A stretch of DNA of 64,000 nucleotides. Source: Polaromonas sp047303325. GTDB taxonomy: Bacteria > Pseudomonadota > Gammaproteobacteria > Burkholderiales > Burkholderiaceae_C. The position numbers and the translations under genes are program-made. Every line of letters starts with the position of its first letter. Position 1 is the stretch's first letter. The notes under the pieces are model-generated. The model did no database searches and was not told where the DNA came from. It was given only the letters and a program-made list of their open reading frames with translations. The DNA is taken from NCBI RefSeq assembly GCF_047303325.1, contig NZ_JBKBEX010000019.1, forward strand, positions 1-64,000, given 5' to 3'. Below, one piece after another: positions 33,284 to 41,628 of this stretch.

Positions 33284-34822
33284 TCATCCCTGCGCGGCTA
33301 CCCGGTCAGCTTTACTTTGGAGCTTGTTCAGCGCGCTCAGATACGCTTTGGCCGAGGCCACCACGATGTCCGGATCGGCACCCACCCCATTGACAACCCG
33401 TCCGCTGTTCTGCAGGCGCACCGTGACCTCCCCCTGGCTTTCCGTCGACCCGCTGATGGCGTTCACGGAGTAAAGCACCATCTCGGCACCGCTTTTGACG
33501 TGTGATTCGATGGCTTTGAGGGAAGCGTCCACGGGGCCGTTGCCGTCCGACTCGCCTTTGACTTCCTTGCCGGCCACCGTGAACACGACGCTGGCCTGGG
33601 GGCGCTCACCGGTTTCACTGTGCTGCGACAGGGATACAAAGCCGTACTGCTCGTTATCATGCGAAGCGCTTTCATCGCTGGCCAGAGCCAGGATGTCTTC
33701 GTCGAAAATTTCGCTCTTGCGGTCGGCGAGTTCCTTGAATTTGGCGAAAGCGTTATTGATGTCCGCTTCGCTTTCCATGGAAACACCAAGCTCGAGCAGA
33801 CGTTGCTTGAAAGCGTTGCGTCCGCTCAGTTTTCCCAGCACGATCTTGTTGGCGCTCCAGCCCACGTCCTCGGCACGCATGATTTCATAGGTGTCACGCG
33901 CCTTGAGTACACCATCCTGGTGAATGCCGGAGGCATGGGCAAACGCGTTGGCGCCGACGACAGCCTTGTTCGGCTGCACCACAAAGCCGGTGGTCTGGCT
34001 CACCATGCGGCTGGCCGCGAGAATGTGCTGGGTGTCTATGCCCAGGTCCAGGCCGAAATAATCCTTGCGGGTCTTGACGGCCATCACCACCTCTTCGAGC
34101 GAACAGTTGCCGGCGCGCTCGCCCAGGCCGTTGATGGTGCATTCCACCTGACGCGCGCCGCCGATTTTCACGCCGGCCAGCGAGTTGGCGACGGCCATGC
34201 CCAGGTCGTTGTGGCAGTGAACCGACCAGACGGCCTTGTCGCTGTTGGGAATGCGCTCGCGCAGGTTCTTGATGAAGTTGCCGTAGAGCTCGGGGATGGC
34301 GTAGCCCACGGTGTCGGGCACGTTGATGGTGGTTGCGCCCTCCTTGATCACGGCCTCCAGCACGCGGCACAGGAAATCAGGGTCGGAGCGGTAGCCGTCT
34401 TCGGGGCTGAACTCGATGTCGCCCATCAGGTTCTTGGCAAAACGCACCGAAAGCTTGGCCTGCTCGAACACCTGGTCGGGTGTCATGCGCAGCTTCTTTT
34501 CCATGTGCAGGGGGCTGGTTGCCAGGAACAGGTGCAGCCGCCCGGAAGCGGCCGGTTTCAAGGCCTCGGCGGCACGAGAAATGTCCCTGTCATTGGCACG
34601 CGCCAGCGAACAAACCGTGGAGTCCTTGACGACTTCCGCGATCGCCTTGACGCATTCAAAGTCGCCGTTGGAACTGGCGGCAAAGCCGGCTTCGATCACA
34701 TCGACCTTCAGGCGCTCCAGCTGGCGAGCGATACGCAGCTTCTCATCCCGGGTCATGGAGGCGCCGGGCGACTGCTCGCCGTCGCGCAGGGTGGTGTCGA
34801 AAATAATGAGTTTGTCGGTCAT
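33284..34822 (-). CDS. leuA: 2-isopropylmalate synthase, LeuA type 1
   Basis: Condenses 2-oxoisovalerate and acetyl-CoA, the first leucine-specific step. The 512-residue protein has the catalytic barrel start IFDTTLRDGEQSPGASM, the metal-binding SVHCHNDLGMAVANSLAG and NGLGERAGNCSLEEVVMAV, and a C-terminal LeuA regulatory domain (about residues 390-500) for leucine feedback. It follows another, type 2, leuA gene by 25 bases in the same operon, which is unusual. One of the two copies may be feedback resistant or may prefer a different oxo acid, such as for citramalate synthesis; the sequence alone does not tell. Confidence 0.9.
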   Translation of the reverse strand: MTDKLIIFDTTLRDGEQSPGASMTRDEKLRIARQLERLKVDVIEAGFAASSNGDFECVKAIAEVVKDSTVCSLARANDRDISRAAEALKPAASGRLHLFLATSPLHMEKKLRMTPDQVFEQAKLSVRFAKNLMGDIEFSPEDGYRSDPDFLCRVLEAVIKEGATTINVPDTVGYAIPELYGNFIKNLRERIPNSDKAVWSVHCHNDLGMAVANSLAGVKIGGARQVECTINGLGERAGNCSLEEVVMAVKTRKDYFGLDLGIDTQHILAASRMVSQTTGFVVQPNKAVVGANAFAHASGIHQDGVLKARDTYEIMRAEDVGWSANKIVLGKLSGRNAFKQRLLELGVSMESEADINNAFAKFKELADRKSEIFDEDILALASDESASHDNEQYGFVSLSQHSETGERPQASVVFTVAGKEVKGESDGNGPVDASLKAIESHVKSGAEMVLYSVNAISGSTESQGEVTVRLQNSGRVVNGVGADPDIVVASAKAYLSALNKLQSKADRVAAQG

Positions 34823-34847
34823 GGTGGGCTCCTGAATCTGAAGATTT

Positions 34848-36548
34848 TTAGTTGGACGGGGCCAATGCGGCGCAAGGGGTATTTTCGCCGGAAGCCAGGC
34901 GCATTTGCGCGCGTTGCCATCCGGACAGGATGGCTTTCAAGGATGCCGAGACGATATTCGCGTCCATGCCGACGCCAAACACCGTATACCGTTCGTCGAC
35001 GCGCAATTCCAGGTAGGCCACGGCGCGGGCATCGGCACCGGAACCGAGGGCGTGTTCATGGTAGTCCAGCACGCGCACCGTGGTGCCCAGCGCGGCGTTC
35101 AAACCGTTGACGAAGGCCTCGATAGGCCCGGCGCCCTGCCCCGCAATCTGCCGCGTCTGGCCGGCGATTTGCACCTGGGCCGTCAAAACCACGCCATCCT
35201 CCGAGACGCTTTGCTGGACCTGCGGCGCTTCAGTGCCGGCCATGCCGTATTCGTCCTGAAACAACTGCCACAGATCTTGTGCCGTCAATTCCTTGCCTTC
35301 GCTGTCCATTACTGACTGTACGGCCTGGCTGAATTCGATCTGCAGCCGGCGCGGCAATTCGAGGCCATATTCGCTTTCCAGCAAATACGCGATACCGCCC
35401 TTGCCCGACTGGCTGTTGACGCGAATCACAGCCTCGTAGCTGCGCCCCAGGTCTTTCGGGTCTATGGGCAGGTAGGGAACGGCCCAGGCGGCGCCTTCTT
35501 TTTGAACGGTGAAGGCTTTTTTGATGGCATCCTGGTGGGTGCCGGAAAACGAGGTGTAGACCAGTTCGCCAACATAGGGATGGCGCGGATGCACCGGCAA
35601 CTGGTTGCAATGCTCCACCGTGCGGCGGATCTCGTCGATATGGGAGAAGTCAAGATTGGGCGCCACGCCCTGGGTGTACAGGTTGAGCGCCACATTGACG
35701 ATATCGAGGTTGCCGGTGCGTTCCCCGTTGCCGAACAGGCAGCCTTCGACCCGCTGCGCGCCGGCCATCAAGGCCAACTCGGCCGCCGCCACACCGGTGC
35801 CGCGATCGTTGTGCGGATGCACCGACAACACCACCGCGTCACGCCTGGCGATGTGGCGGTGCATCCACTCGATCATGTCGGCAAAGACGTTGGGGGTCGA
35901 GTGCTCCACCGTGGTCGGCAGATTGATGATGCAGGGGTGTTCGGCCGTGGGCTGCCATACCTCGGTGACCGCATCGACCACACGCTTGGAAAACGCCAGT
36001 TCGGTGCCGGAGAAATGCTCGGGCGAATACTGGAAAGTCCACTGCGTTTCGGGCCGGGTACGCGCCAGATCCTGAATCAGCCGCGCATGGCTGGTGGCCA
36101 ATTCCACGATCTGGTCCGGATCCATGCCCAGGACCACTTCGCGCATCAAGGGCGAAGTGGCGTTGTACAGGTGCACGATCACTCGCCTGGCGCCGGCCAC
36201 CGCTTCCATGGTGCGGCGTATCAAAGGCTCCTTCGCGGGCGTCATCACCTGGAGGGTGACATCGTCGGGAACCATGTCGTTGTCGATCAGGTGGCGGACA
36301 AAATCAAACTCAACCTGCGACGCGGCCGGAAAGCCGACCTCGATCTCCTTGAAGCCGATCCGCAGCAGTTGTCCGTACATCCGTAGCTTGCGCGCTATAT
36401 CCATGGGCTCGATCAGCGCCTGGTTGCCGTCGCGCAGGTCGGTGCTGAGCCAGACGGGCGCTTGTGTCAGGATAGCGTCGGGCCAGGTACGGTCGCGCAA
36501 GCCAATGGGTGCGAAGGCGGGATATTTGCTGGCAGGTTGCTTCAACAT
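34848..36548 (-). CDS. leuA: 2-isopropylmalate synthase, LeuA type 2
   Basis: Same reaction as LeuA type 1 but from the longer branch common in actinobacteria and many proteobacteria. Characteristic segments are APVWLSTDLRDGNQALIEPM, the DRE-TIM start near residue 35, SVHPHNDRGTGVAAAELALM with metal-binding histidines, and the C-terminal regulatory domain from about residue 430. The protein has 566 residues. The ATG at 36548 has AGAGGAAAACC upstream. The transcript start region carries a leucine leader peptide and attenuator (36591-36702), so this gene and the next leuA are controlled by charged tRNA-Leu. Confidence 0.92.
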   Translation of the reverse strand: MLKQPASKYPAFAPIGLRDRTWPDAILTQAPVWLSTDLRDGNQALIEPMDIARKLRMYGQLLRIGFKEIEVGFPAASQVEFDFVRHLIDNDMVPDDVTLQVMTPAKEPLIRRTMEAVAGARRVIVHLYNATSPLMREVVLGMDPDQIVELATSHARLIQDLARTRPETQWTFQYSPEHFSGTELAFSKRVVDAVTEVWQPTAEHPCIINLPTTVEHSTPNVFADMIEWMHRHIARRDAVVLSVHPHNDRGTGVAAAELALMAGAQRVEGCLFGNGERTGNLDIVNVALNLYTQGVAPNLDFSHIDEIRRTVEHCNQLPVHPRHPYVGELVYTSFSGTHQDAIKKAFTVQKEGAAWAVPYLPIDPKDLGRSYEAVIRVNSQSGKGGIAYLLESEYGLELPRRLQIEFSQAVQSVMDSEGKELTAQDLWQLFQDEYGMAGTEAPQVQQSVSEDGVVLTAQVQIAGQTRQIAGQGAGPIEAFVNGLNAALGTTVRVLDYHEHALGSGADARAVAYLELRVDERYTVFGVGMDANIVSASLKAILSGWQRAQMRLASGENTPCAALAPSN

Positions 36549-36590
36549 GGTTTTCCTCTCTCGAAATCCGAAATCAAGAACCAGCAACCC

Positions 36591-36628
36591 AAAGAAAAAC
36601 GGCCCGTTGCTGGTGCAAACGGGCCGTT
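36591..36628 (-). terminator. Leucine attenuator terminator before leuA
   Basis: In leftward sense AACGGCCCGTT and AACGGGCCGTT form an 11-bp stem (arms 36618-36628 and 36598-36608) with a 9-base loop, followed by TTTTTCTTT. It stands between the Leu-rich leader peptide and the leuA ribosome site. The 5' arm contains GCCCGTT, the exact complement of AACGGGC inside the leader-peptide gene (36660-36666), providing an alternative antiterminator pairing. Confidence 0.88.
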
Positions 36629-36648
36629 GAATCAGGTGTACGCGTGCG

Positions 36649-36702
36649 CTACCGTCTCCGCCCGTTGGCAGATAGCAGTAGTGCTAGCGAAATTTGTTTC
36701 AT
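36649..36702 (-). CDS. leuL: leuA leader peptide (17 residues)
   Basis: A short frame encoding MKQISLALLLSANGRRR then TAG. Its codons 6-10 are CTA GCA CTA CTG CTA: four leucine codons in five, three of them CTA, a rare leucine codon in this GC-rich sequence. Directly after them lies AACGGGC, which can pair with the terminator 5' arm. Stalling at the Leu codons would leave AACGGGC free to form the antiterminator, while a ribosome reaching the TAG at 36649-36651 would cover it and let the terminator fold. The start codon is only 18 bases after the pssA stop; its ribosome site is weak (GAGCGG). The name follows the enteric leuL by analogy only. Confidence 0.85.
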   Translation of the reverse strand: MKQISLALLLSANGRRR

Positions 36703-36720
36703 CCGCTCAATGTACCACAA

Positions 36721-37533
36721 TTATTTGTGGAGGCCCCGCTCGTCCGGTTCGTCTGTGGACGTCGATATCACGCTGGTCTGCTGACCCTTGGCCTTGCGCC
36801 AGCCGTACAGCACGTAGCCAGAAAGGCCGTAAAGCACGAACAGGCTAAACATCACGGTAGGCGGGTGGATGTTAATCACGGCGATCCCGAGGGCGATCAG
36901 CACGATGGCCGCAAAAGGCACGCTGCGTTTCATCTGCACGTCCTTGAAGCTGTAGAACGGCACATTGGTGACCATGGTCAGGCCCGCATAAAGCGTAAGG
37001 CCGAAAGTCACCCAGCGCACCTCCATCCCGCTGATGCCGGCATCGGTCATCAGCCAGATAAAGCCAGCCACCAGCGCCGCGGCGGCTGGCGACGGCAGTC
37101 CCTGGAAGAAGCGCTTGTCGACCACTGCCGTGTTCACGTTGAAGCGGGCCAGGCGCAACGCGGCGCAGGCACAGTACACAAAAGCGCCTATCCAGCCCCA
37201 GCGTCCCAGGCTGGTCAGGGCCCAGACATAAGCAATCAGGGCCGGCGCGGCACCGAAAGACACCATGTCCGAGAGCGAATCCATCTGCTCGCCAAAAGCG
37301 CTTTGCGTGTTGGTCATGCGGGCAACCCGCCCGTCCAGGCTGTCGAGGATCATGGCGCAAAACACGCCAATGGCGGCCTGGTCGAAGCGTCCGTTCATGG
37401 CCATGACGATGGCATAAAAGCCGCCAAACAAAGCGGCCAGCGTGAAGAGGTTGGGCAATATGTAAATGCCCTTGCGGCGCTTGCGTATCACGACCTCCGA
37501 GTCGTTGCCCGCGGATTCTTCGCCATCATGCAT
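36721..37533 (-). CDS. pssA: CDP-diacylglycerol--serine O-phosphatidyltransferase PssA
   Basis: Makes phosphatidylserine, the precursor of phosphatidylethanolamine, in the inner membrane. The CDP-alcohol phosphatidyltransferase motif DG-x2-AR-x8-G-x3-D-x3-D is complete in DSLDGRVARMTNTQSAFGEQ and the following MDSLSD. About seven to eight membrane segments follow the RKRRKGIYILPNLFTLAAL start of the first one. Length is 270 residues, with AGGAG before the ATG at 37533. In Burkholderiales pssA commonly lies between ilvC and leuA, as here. A strong terminator separates it from ilvC, so it needs its own promoter in 37534-37713. Confidence 0.92.
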   Translation of the reverse strand: MHDGEESAGNDSEVVIRKRRKGIYILPNLFTLAALFGGFYAIVMAMNGRFDQAAIGVFCAMILDSLDGRVARMTNTQSAFGEQMDSLSDMVSFGAAPALIAYVWALTSLGRWGWIGAFVYCACAALRLARFNVNTAVVDKRFFQGLPSPAAAALVAGFIWLMTDAGISGMEVRWVTFGLTLYAGLTMVTNVPFYSFKDVQMKRSVPFAAIVLIALGIAVINIHPPTVMFSLFVLYGLSGYVLYGWRKAKGQQTSVISTSTDEPDERGLHK

Positions 37534-37713
37534 AAAAAAACTCCTGAAGCACAGCTGGTGCGCGCAAATAGCTATCAATTCATAGCATCCTAGGACACCA
37601 CAGAGGAAGCCGGCCTGCCCGCCAGGGGCTCTCAATTGCCGGTTCAAGGCGCCAAGGATACCAAGATCGGTGCCATATAAATTTCCGGAACACGTTCGAG
37701 TTTGTGTTTCCCA

Positions 37714-37749
37714 GAAAAAAAGCCGCGCAGGAACTTTGCGCGGCTTTTT
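37714..37749 (-). terminator. Terminator after ilvC
   Basis: AGCCGCGCA and TGCGCGGCT form a 9-bp stem with a 7-base loop, flanked on both sides by runs of A/T so that it can end transcription in either direction. In the leftward direction the run is TTTTTT. It lies 31 bases after the ilvC stop and separates ilvBHC from pssA and leuA. Confidence 0.9.
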
Positions 37750-37779
37750 GCAGGACAAGGCCCTGGCGGGCCCACTCCA

Positions 37780-38796
37780 TTAGTTGCGGGTCTGGTCGAC
37801 CAGCTTGTTTTTGGCGATCCAGGGCATCATCGCGCGCAGCTTTTCGCCCACCACTTCGATCTGGTGCTCGGCGTTGAGGCGGCGGCGGCTCAACAGGGTT
37901 GGCGCGCCCGCCTGGTTTTCCAGCAGGAAACTCTTGGCGTATTCGCCCGTCTGGATGTCTTTCAGGCACTTGCGCATGGCGTCCTTCGTGGCCGAAGTCA
38001 CGATGTTGGGGCCCGTCACATATTCGCCGTACTCGGCGTTGTTCGAGATCGAGTAGTTCATGTTGGCGATGCCGCCTTCATAGATCAGGTCGACGATCAG
38101 TTTGAGTTCGTGCAGGCATTCGAAGTAGGCCATCTCAGGCGCGTAGCCGGCTTCCACCAGCGTTTCGAAGCCGGCCTTGATCAACTCGACGGTGCCGCCG
38201 CACAGAACGGCCTGCTCGCCGAACAGGTCGGTTTCGGTCTCTTCACGGAAATTGGTTTCAATGATGCCGGCCTTGCCGCCGCCGTTGGCCATGGCATAGC
38301 TCAGGGCAAGGTCGCGGGCCTTGCCGGACTTGTCCTGGTGCACCGCCACCAGGTGAGGCACACCGCCGCCCTGGGTATAGGTGTTGCGTACCGTGTGGCC
38401 GGGGGCCTTGGGGGCGACCATCCAGACGTCGAGGTCGGCACGGGGAATCACGGCGCCGTAATGGACGTTGAAACCGTGGGCAAACACCAGGGAAGCGCCC
38501 TGCTTGATGTTGGGAGCCACGTCGTTCTTGTAGACCGCGCCGATCTGTTCGTCGGGCAGCAGAATCATGACCACGTCGGCGGCTTTGACCGCGTCGGCGA
38601 CTTCGGCGACCTTCAGGCCGGCCTTTTCAACCTTGGGCCAGGAGGCGCCGCCCTTGCGCAGGCCGACGACCACTTTCACACCGCTGTCGTTCAGGTTTTG
38701 CGCGTGAGCGTGGCCTTGGCTGCCGTAGCCGATGATGGCGACCGTCTTGCCCTTGATCAGGCTCAAATCACAATCTTTGTCGTAAAAAACTTTCAT
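37780..38796 (-). CDS. ilvC: Ketol-acid reductoisomerase IlvC
   Basis: Converts acetolactate and acetohydroxybutyrate to the dihydroxy acids of valine and isoleucine synthesis, using NADPH and Mg2+. The class I enzyme of 338 residues starts MKVFYDKDCDLSLIKGKTVA, with the NADPH loop IIGYGSQGHAHAQNL and the metal-binding acidic residues in DLFGEQAVLCGGTVELIKAG and FECLHELKLIVDL. GGAGAG precedes the ATG. It is the third gene of ilvB-ilvH-ilvC; a REP-like repeat separates it from ilvH. Confidence 0.96.
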   Translation of the reverse strand: MKVFYDKDCDLSLIKGKTVAIIGYGSQGHAHAQNLNDSGVKVVVGLRKGGASWPKVEKAGLKVAEVADAVKAADVVMILLPDEQIGAVYKNDVAPNIKQGASLVFAHGFNVHYGAVIPRADLDVWMVAPKAPGHTVRNTYTQGGGVPHLVAVHQDKSGKARDLALSYAMANGGGKAGIIETNFREETETDLFGEQAVLCGGTVELIKAGFETLVEAGYAPEMAYFECLHELKLIVDLIYEGGIANMNYSISNNAEYGEYVTGPNIVTSATKDAMRKCLKDIQTGEYAKSFLLENQAGAPTLLSRRRLNAEHQIEVVGEKLRAMMPWIAKNKLVDQTRN

Positions 38797-38827
38797 TTTT
38801 CTCTCCAGAATAGGTATTGGCGAAAAT

Positions 38828-38905
38828 GCCCTTCGACAGGCTCAGGGCGAACGGTAAACGCATATCGCCACTCAAAATCCGTTCGCGTTGAGCCTGTCGA
38901 AACGC
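38828..38905. repeat. Paired REP-like element (REPIN) between ilvH and ilvC
   Basis: Two inverted units flank an AT-rich centre: CCTTCGACAGGCTCAGGGCG at 38830-38849 with GAACGG following, and CCGTTCGCGTTGAGCCTGTC at 38879-38898 with GAA following. Sequences of this type (GAGCCTGTCGAA) are among the commonest REP units in proteobacterial genomes and are often mobilised by RAYT transposases; this is from general knowledge. No RAYT gene is in the window. The element may modulate ilvC expression relative to ilvBH. Confidence 0.75.
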
Positions 38906-38923
38906 GCGCACGGACGACTGAAA

Positions 38924-39415
38924 TCAAACCCGCAAAATCCGCTCACCGCGGCCGATGCCGCTGGAGCCGGTTCGCACCGTCTCCAGAATCGCGCTGCGGT
39001 CTATGGCCTCCAGGAAAGCATCATTTTTGGACTGGTCGCCGGTCAGCTCGATCGTGTAACTTTTCTCCGTGACGTCGATGATTCGCCCGCGGAATATATC
39101 AGCCATGCGCTTCATCTCCTCGCGCTCCTTGCCGACCGCGCGCACCTTGACCATCATGAGCTCACGCTCGGTGTAGGCGCCCTCGGTCAGGTCGACCACC
39201 TTGACCACTTCGATCAGGCGGTTCAGGTGCTTGGTGATCTGCTCTATGACGTCGTCGGAGCCCGTGGTCTGTATCGTCATGCGCGACAGGCTTGGGTCCT
39301 CGGTCGGGGCGACGGTCAGGCTTTCGATGTTGTAGCCGCGCGCCGAAAACAGGCCGACCACGCGGGAAAGAGCGCCCGGCTCGTTTTCCAGCAAAACTGC
39401 AATGATGTGTTTCAT
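38924..39415 (-). CDS. ilvH: Acetolactate synthase small (regulatory) subunit IlvH
   Basis: Regulatory subunit giving valine feedback inhibition to the acetolactate synthase. The 163-residue protein opens with the ACT domain (HIIAVLLENEPGALSRVVGL, including the valine-site GALSRV) and has the C-terminal domain of longer IlvH proteins ending SGIGRGERILRV. AGAGGAA precedes the ATG. It lies 111 bases after ilvB and before ilvC on the minus strand. Confidence 0.95.
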   Translation of the reverse strand: MKHIIAVLLENEPGALSRVVGLFSARGYNIESLTVAPTEDPSLSRMTIQTTGSDDVIEQITKHLNRLIEVVKVVDLTEGAYTERELMMVKVRAVGKEREEMKRMADIFRGRIIDVTEKSYTIELTGDQSKNDAFLEAIDRSAILETVRTGSSGIGRGERILRV

Positions 39416-39526
39416 AAGAAGATTCCTCTTTTCGCTGCCCTCCCCTGCGCACGGTAATGCGCAGGCTCGGCAGACAATAGATTCGTCAGGTGACGGTGAA
39501 TGAATGGGTGTTTGGTGGCTTGAGGC

Positions 39527-41305
39527 TTAAAGGTCTTCCGACCCCAGCAGCATCTCGGTAATGCCCTTGCCGGCCTGCACCATCGGGAACACGTTTTCGG
39601 TCGGGTCCGTGCGGAAATCCATGAACACCGTGCGGTCCTTGAGCTTGCGGGCTTCACGCAACGCAGGCTCAACATCCTGCGGCTTTTCAATCAGCATGCC
39701 GACGTGGCCGTAGGCCTCGGCCAGCTTGACGAAATTGGGCAGCGCGTCCATGTAGCTGCTGCTGTAGCGCCCGGCGTATTCCACTTCCTGCCACTGGCGC
39801 ACCATGCCCAGGTAGCGGTTGTTCAGCGACACGATCTTGATCGGCGTGTTGTACTGCAGGCAGGTGGAGAGCTCCTGGATGCACATCTGCACCGAGCCTT
39901 CACCCGTGATGCAGAACACTTCCGAGTCGGGCTTGGCGAGCTTGATGCCCATGGCATAGGGAATGCCGACACCCATGGTGCCCAGGCCGCCCGAATTGAT
40001 CCAGCGGCGCGGTTCGTTGAACTTGTAGTATTGCGCGGCCCACATCTGGTGCTGGCCCACGTCGGACGTGATGTAGGTGTCGGCGTCCTTGGTCAGGTTC
40101 CAGAGGGTTTCGACCACGTGCTGGGGCTTGATGACGTCGCCCTTGCCCATGCTGTACTTCATGCAGTCGCGCTTACGCCAGCCTTCGATCGTGTCCCACC
40201 AGCCGCCCAGCGCGTTGGCGTCGGGCTTGAGGCCGGACTCCTTGATCATGCTGATCAGCTCGGTCAGCACGTCCTTCACGTCGCCCACGATGGGGATGTC
40301 GACCCGCACACGCTTGGAGATGCTCGAAGGGTCGATGTCGATATGGATGATCTTGCGCTCGTTCTGCGCGAAATGCTTGGGATTGCCGATCACGCGGTCG
40401 TCAAAGCGGGCGCCGACGGCCAGCAACACGTCGCAGTTCTGCATCGCGTTGTTGGCTTCGATGGTGCCGTGCATGCCCAGCATGCCGAGGAATTTTTTGT
40501 CGGTGGCCGGGTAGGCGCCCAGGCCCATCAGGGTGTTGGTGCAGGGGTAGCCCAGCATGTCGACCAGGGTGCGCAGCTCTTGCGAGGCATTGCTGAGCAG
40601 CACGCCGCCGCCGGTGTAGATGTAGGGCCGCTTGGCCGAAAGCAGCAGTTGCAGGGCCTTGCGGATCTGCCCGCCGTGGCCTTTGCGAACCGGGTTGTAG
40701 GAGCGCATCTCCACGGTTTGCGGGTAGCCGGCATAAGGCACCTTGTTGAAGGACACGTCCTTGGGAATGTCCACCACCACCGGGCCGGGGCGGCCGCTGC
40801 GGGCAATGTGAAAGGCCTTTTTCAGGGTCTCGGCCATTTGCCGCGCGTCCTTGACCAGGAAGTTGTGCTTCACGATGGGCCGGGTGATGCCGACGGTGTC
40901 GCACTCCTGGAAGGCATCCAGGCCGATGGCGTGGGTGGGGACCTGTCCCGTGATGATGACCATCGGGATGCTGTCCATATAGGCCGTCGCGATGCCGGTC
41001 ACTGCATTGGTCACGCCGGGACCAGAGGTGACCAGGGCCACGCCCACGTCGCCGGTGGCGCGGGCATAGCCGTCCGCCGCGTGCACGGCCGCCTGCTCGT
41101 GGCGCACCAGGATGTGCTGGATCGAGTCCTGCTTGTAGAAGGCGTCGTAAATGTGAAGGACCGCGCCGCCGGGGTAGCCCCAGACGTACTTGACACCCTC
41201 AGCCTGAAGCGACTTGATGAGAATTTCCGCGCCGCGGAGTTCCTGGGAATTTGTGTGTGCAGACGCTGCTGCCGCGGAAGCGATTTCCGCCTTGGAGATT
41301 TCCAT
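39527..41305 (-). CDS. ilvB: Acetolactate synthase large (catalytic) subunit IlvB/IlvI
   Basis: Thiamine-diphosphate enzyme that condenses pyruvate with pyruvate or 2-oxobutyrate, the committed step of branched-chain synthesis. The N-terminal half has VWGYPGGAVLHIYDAFYKQ and the catalytic glutamate in HEQAAVHAADGYARATG. The C-terminal TPP motif is ITGEGSVQMCIQELSTCLQY with VSLNNRYLGMVRQWQ. The central FAD-binding domain is present. Length is 592 residues, and AAAGG precedes the ATG. It heads the ilvBHC operon, divergent from the sigma-factor gene at 41629. Confidence 0.95.
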   Translation of the reverse strand: MEISKAEIASAAAASAHTNSQELRGAEILIKSLQAEGVKYVWGYPGGAVLHIYDAFYKQDSIQHILVRHEQAAVHAADGYARATGDVGVALVTSGPGVTNAVTGIATAYMDSIPMVIITGQVPTHAIGLDAFQECDTVGITRPIVKHNFLVKDARQMAETLKKAFHIARSGRPGPVVVDIPKDVSFNKVPYAGYPQTVEMRSYNPVRKGHGGQIRKALQLLLSAKRPYIYTGGGVLLSNASQELRTLVDMLGYPCTNTLMGLGAYPATDKKFLGMLGMHGTIEANNAMQNCDVLLAVGARFDDRVIGNPKHFAQNERKIIHIDIDPSSISKRVRVDIPIVGDVKDVLTELISMIKESGLKPDANALGGWWDTIEGWRKRDCMKYSMGKGDVIKPQHVVETLWNLTKDADTYITSDVGQHQMWAAQYYKFNEPRRWINSGGLGTMGVGIPYAMGIKLAKPDSEVFCITGEGSVQMCIQELSTCLQYNTPIKIVSLNNRYLGMVRQWQEVEYAGRYSSSYMDALPNFVKLAEAYGHVGMLIEKPQDVEPALREARKLKDRTVFMDFRTDPTENVFPMVQAGKGITEMLLGSEDL

Positions 41306-41628
41306 GATGAACCTTTGTGAATTTCTCTAACGAAATACCTTGGGTGCCTCTTCGCCCACTCTTGTGAAGCGGCGTCGAGACTTGAGGCCAGAACCATAAG
41401 CGGAAACATAAACCGCCGAGCCATGACCCGTTTGCCTTTTGAATTGCAGGGCATATTATGACATTTCGCGTTGCGCATTGGCCGCAGGTGCCGAAAAAGG
41501 GCCGGCCCGGGCCGGCCGTGATGCGATAATTTTCCAGCGGCATCCCAAGGATGCATGCTGATCGGCACAGGCCCCGCGACGACCGCGGGCCATCCCCGCA
41601 GCACTGGACGAACCGGAACCCCATACCG
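41306..41628. promoter_or_regulatory. Divergent intergenic region ilvB / sigma factor, with palindrome
   Basis: This 323-base gap contains no convincing gene. At 41500-41517 lies an unbroken 18-bp palindrome made of two GGCCGGCCC half-sites, followed in the ilvB direction by CTTTTTC, which could fold as a terminator-like hairpin in a long ilvB leader. A second small hairpin, GGCATCC/GGATGCC type, is at about 41540-41556. A CATAAT motif near 41455-41460 could be an ilvB -10 box. A frame of MARRFMFPLMV type starts about 120 bases before ilvB but runs past its start and has no branched-chain codon cluster, so I do not call a leader peptide. Confidence 0.45.

Noticed and set aside
41306..41440. 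A leader peptide for ilvB starting with MARRFMFPLMV
   Set aside because: The frame has no cluster of Ile, Leu or Val codons, does not stop before ilvB, and no complementary antiterminator to a hairpin was found.
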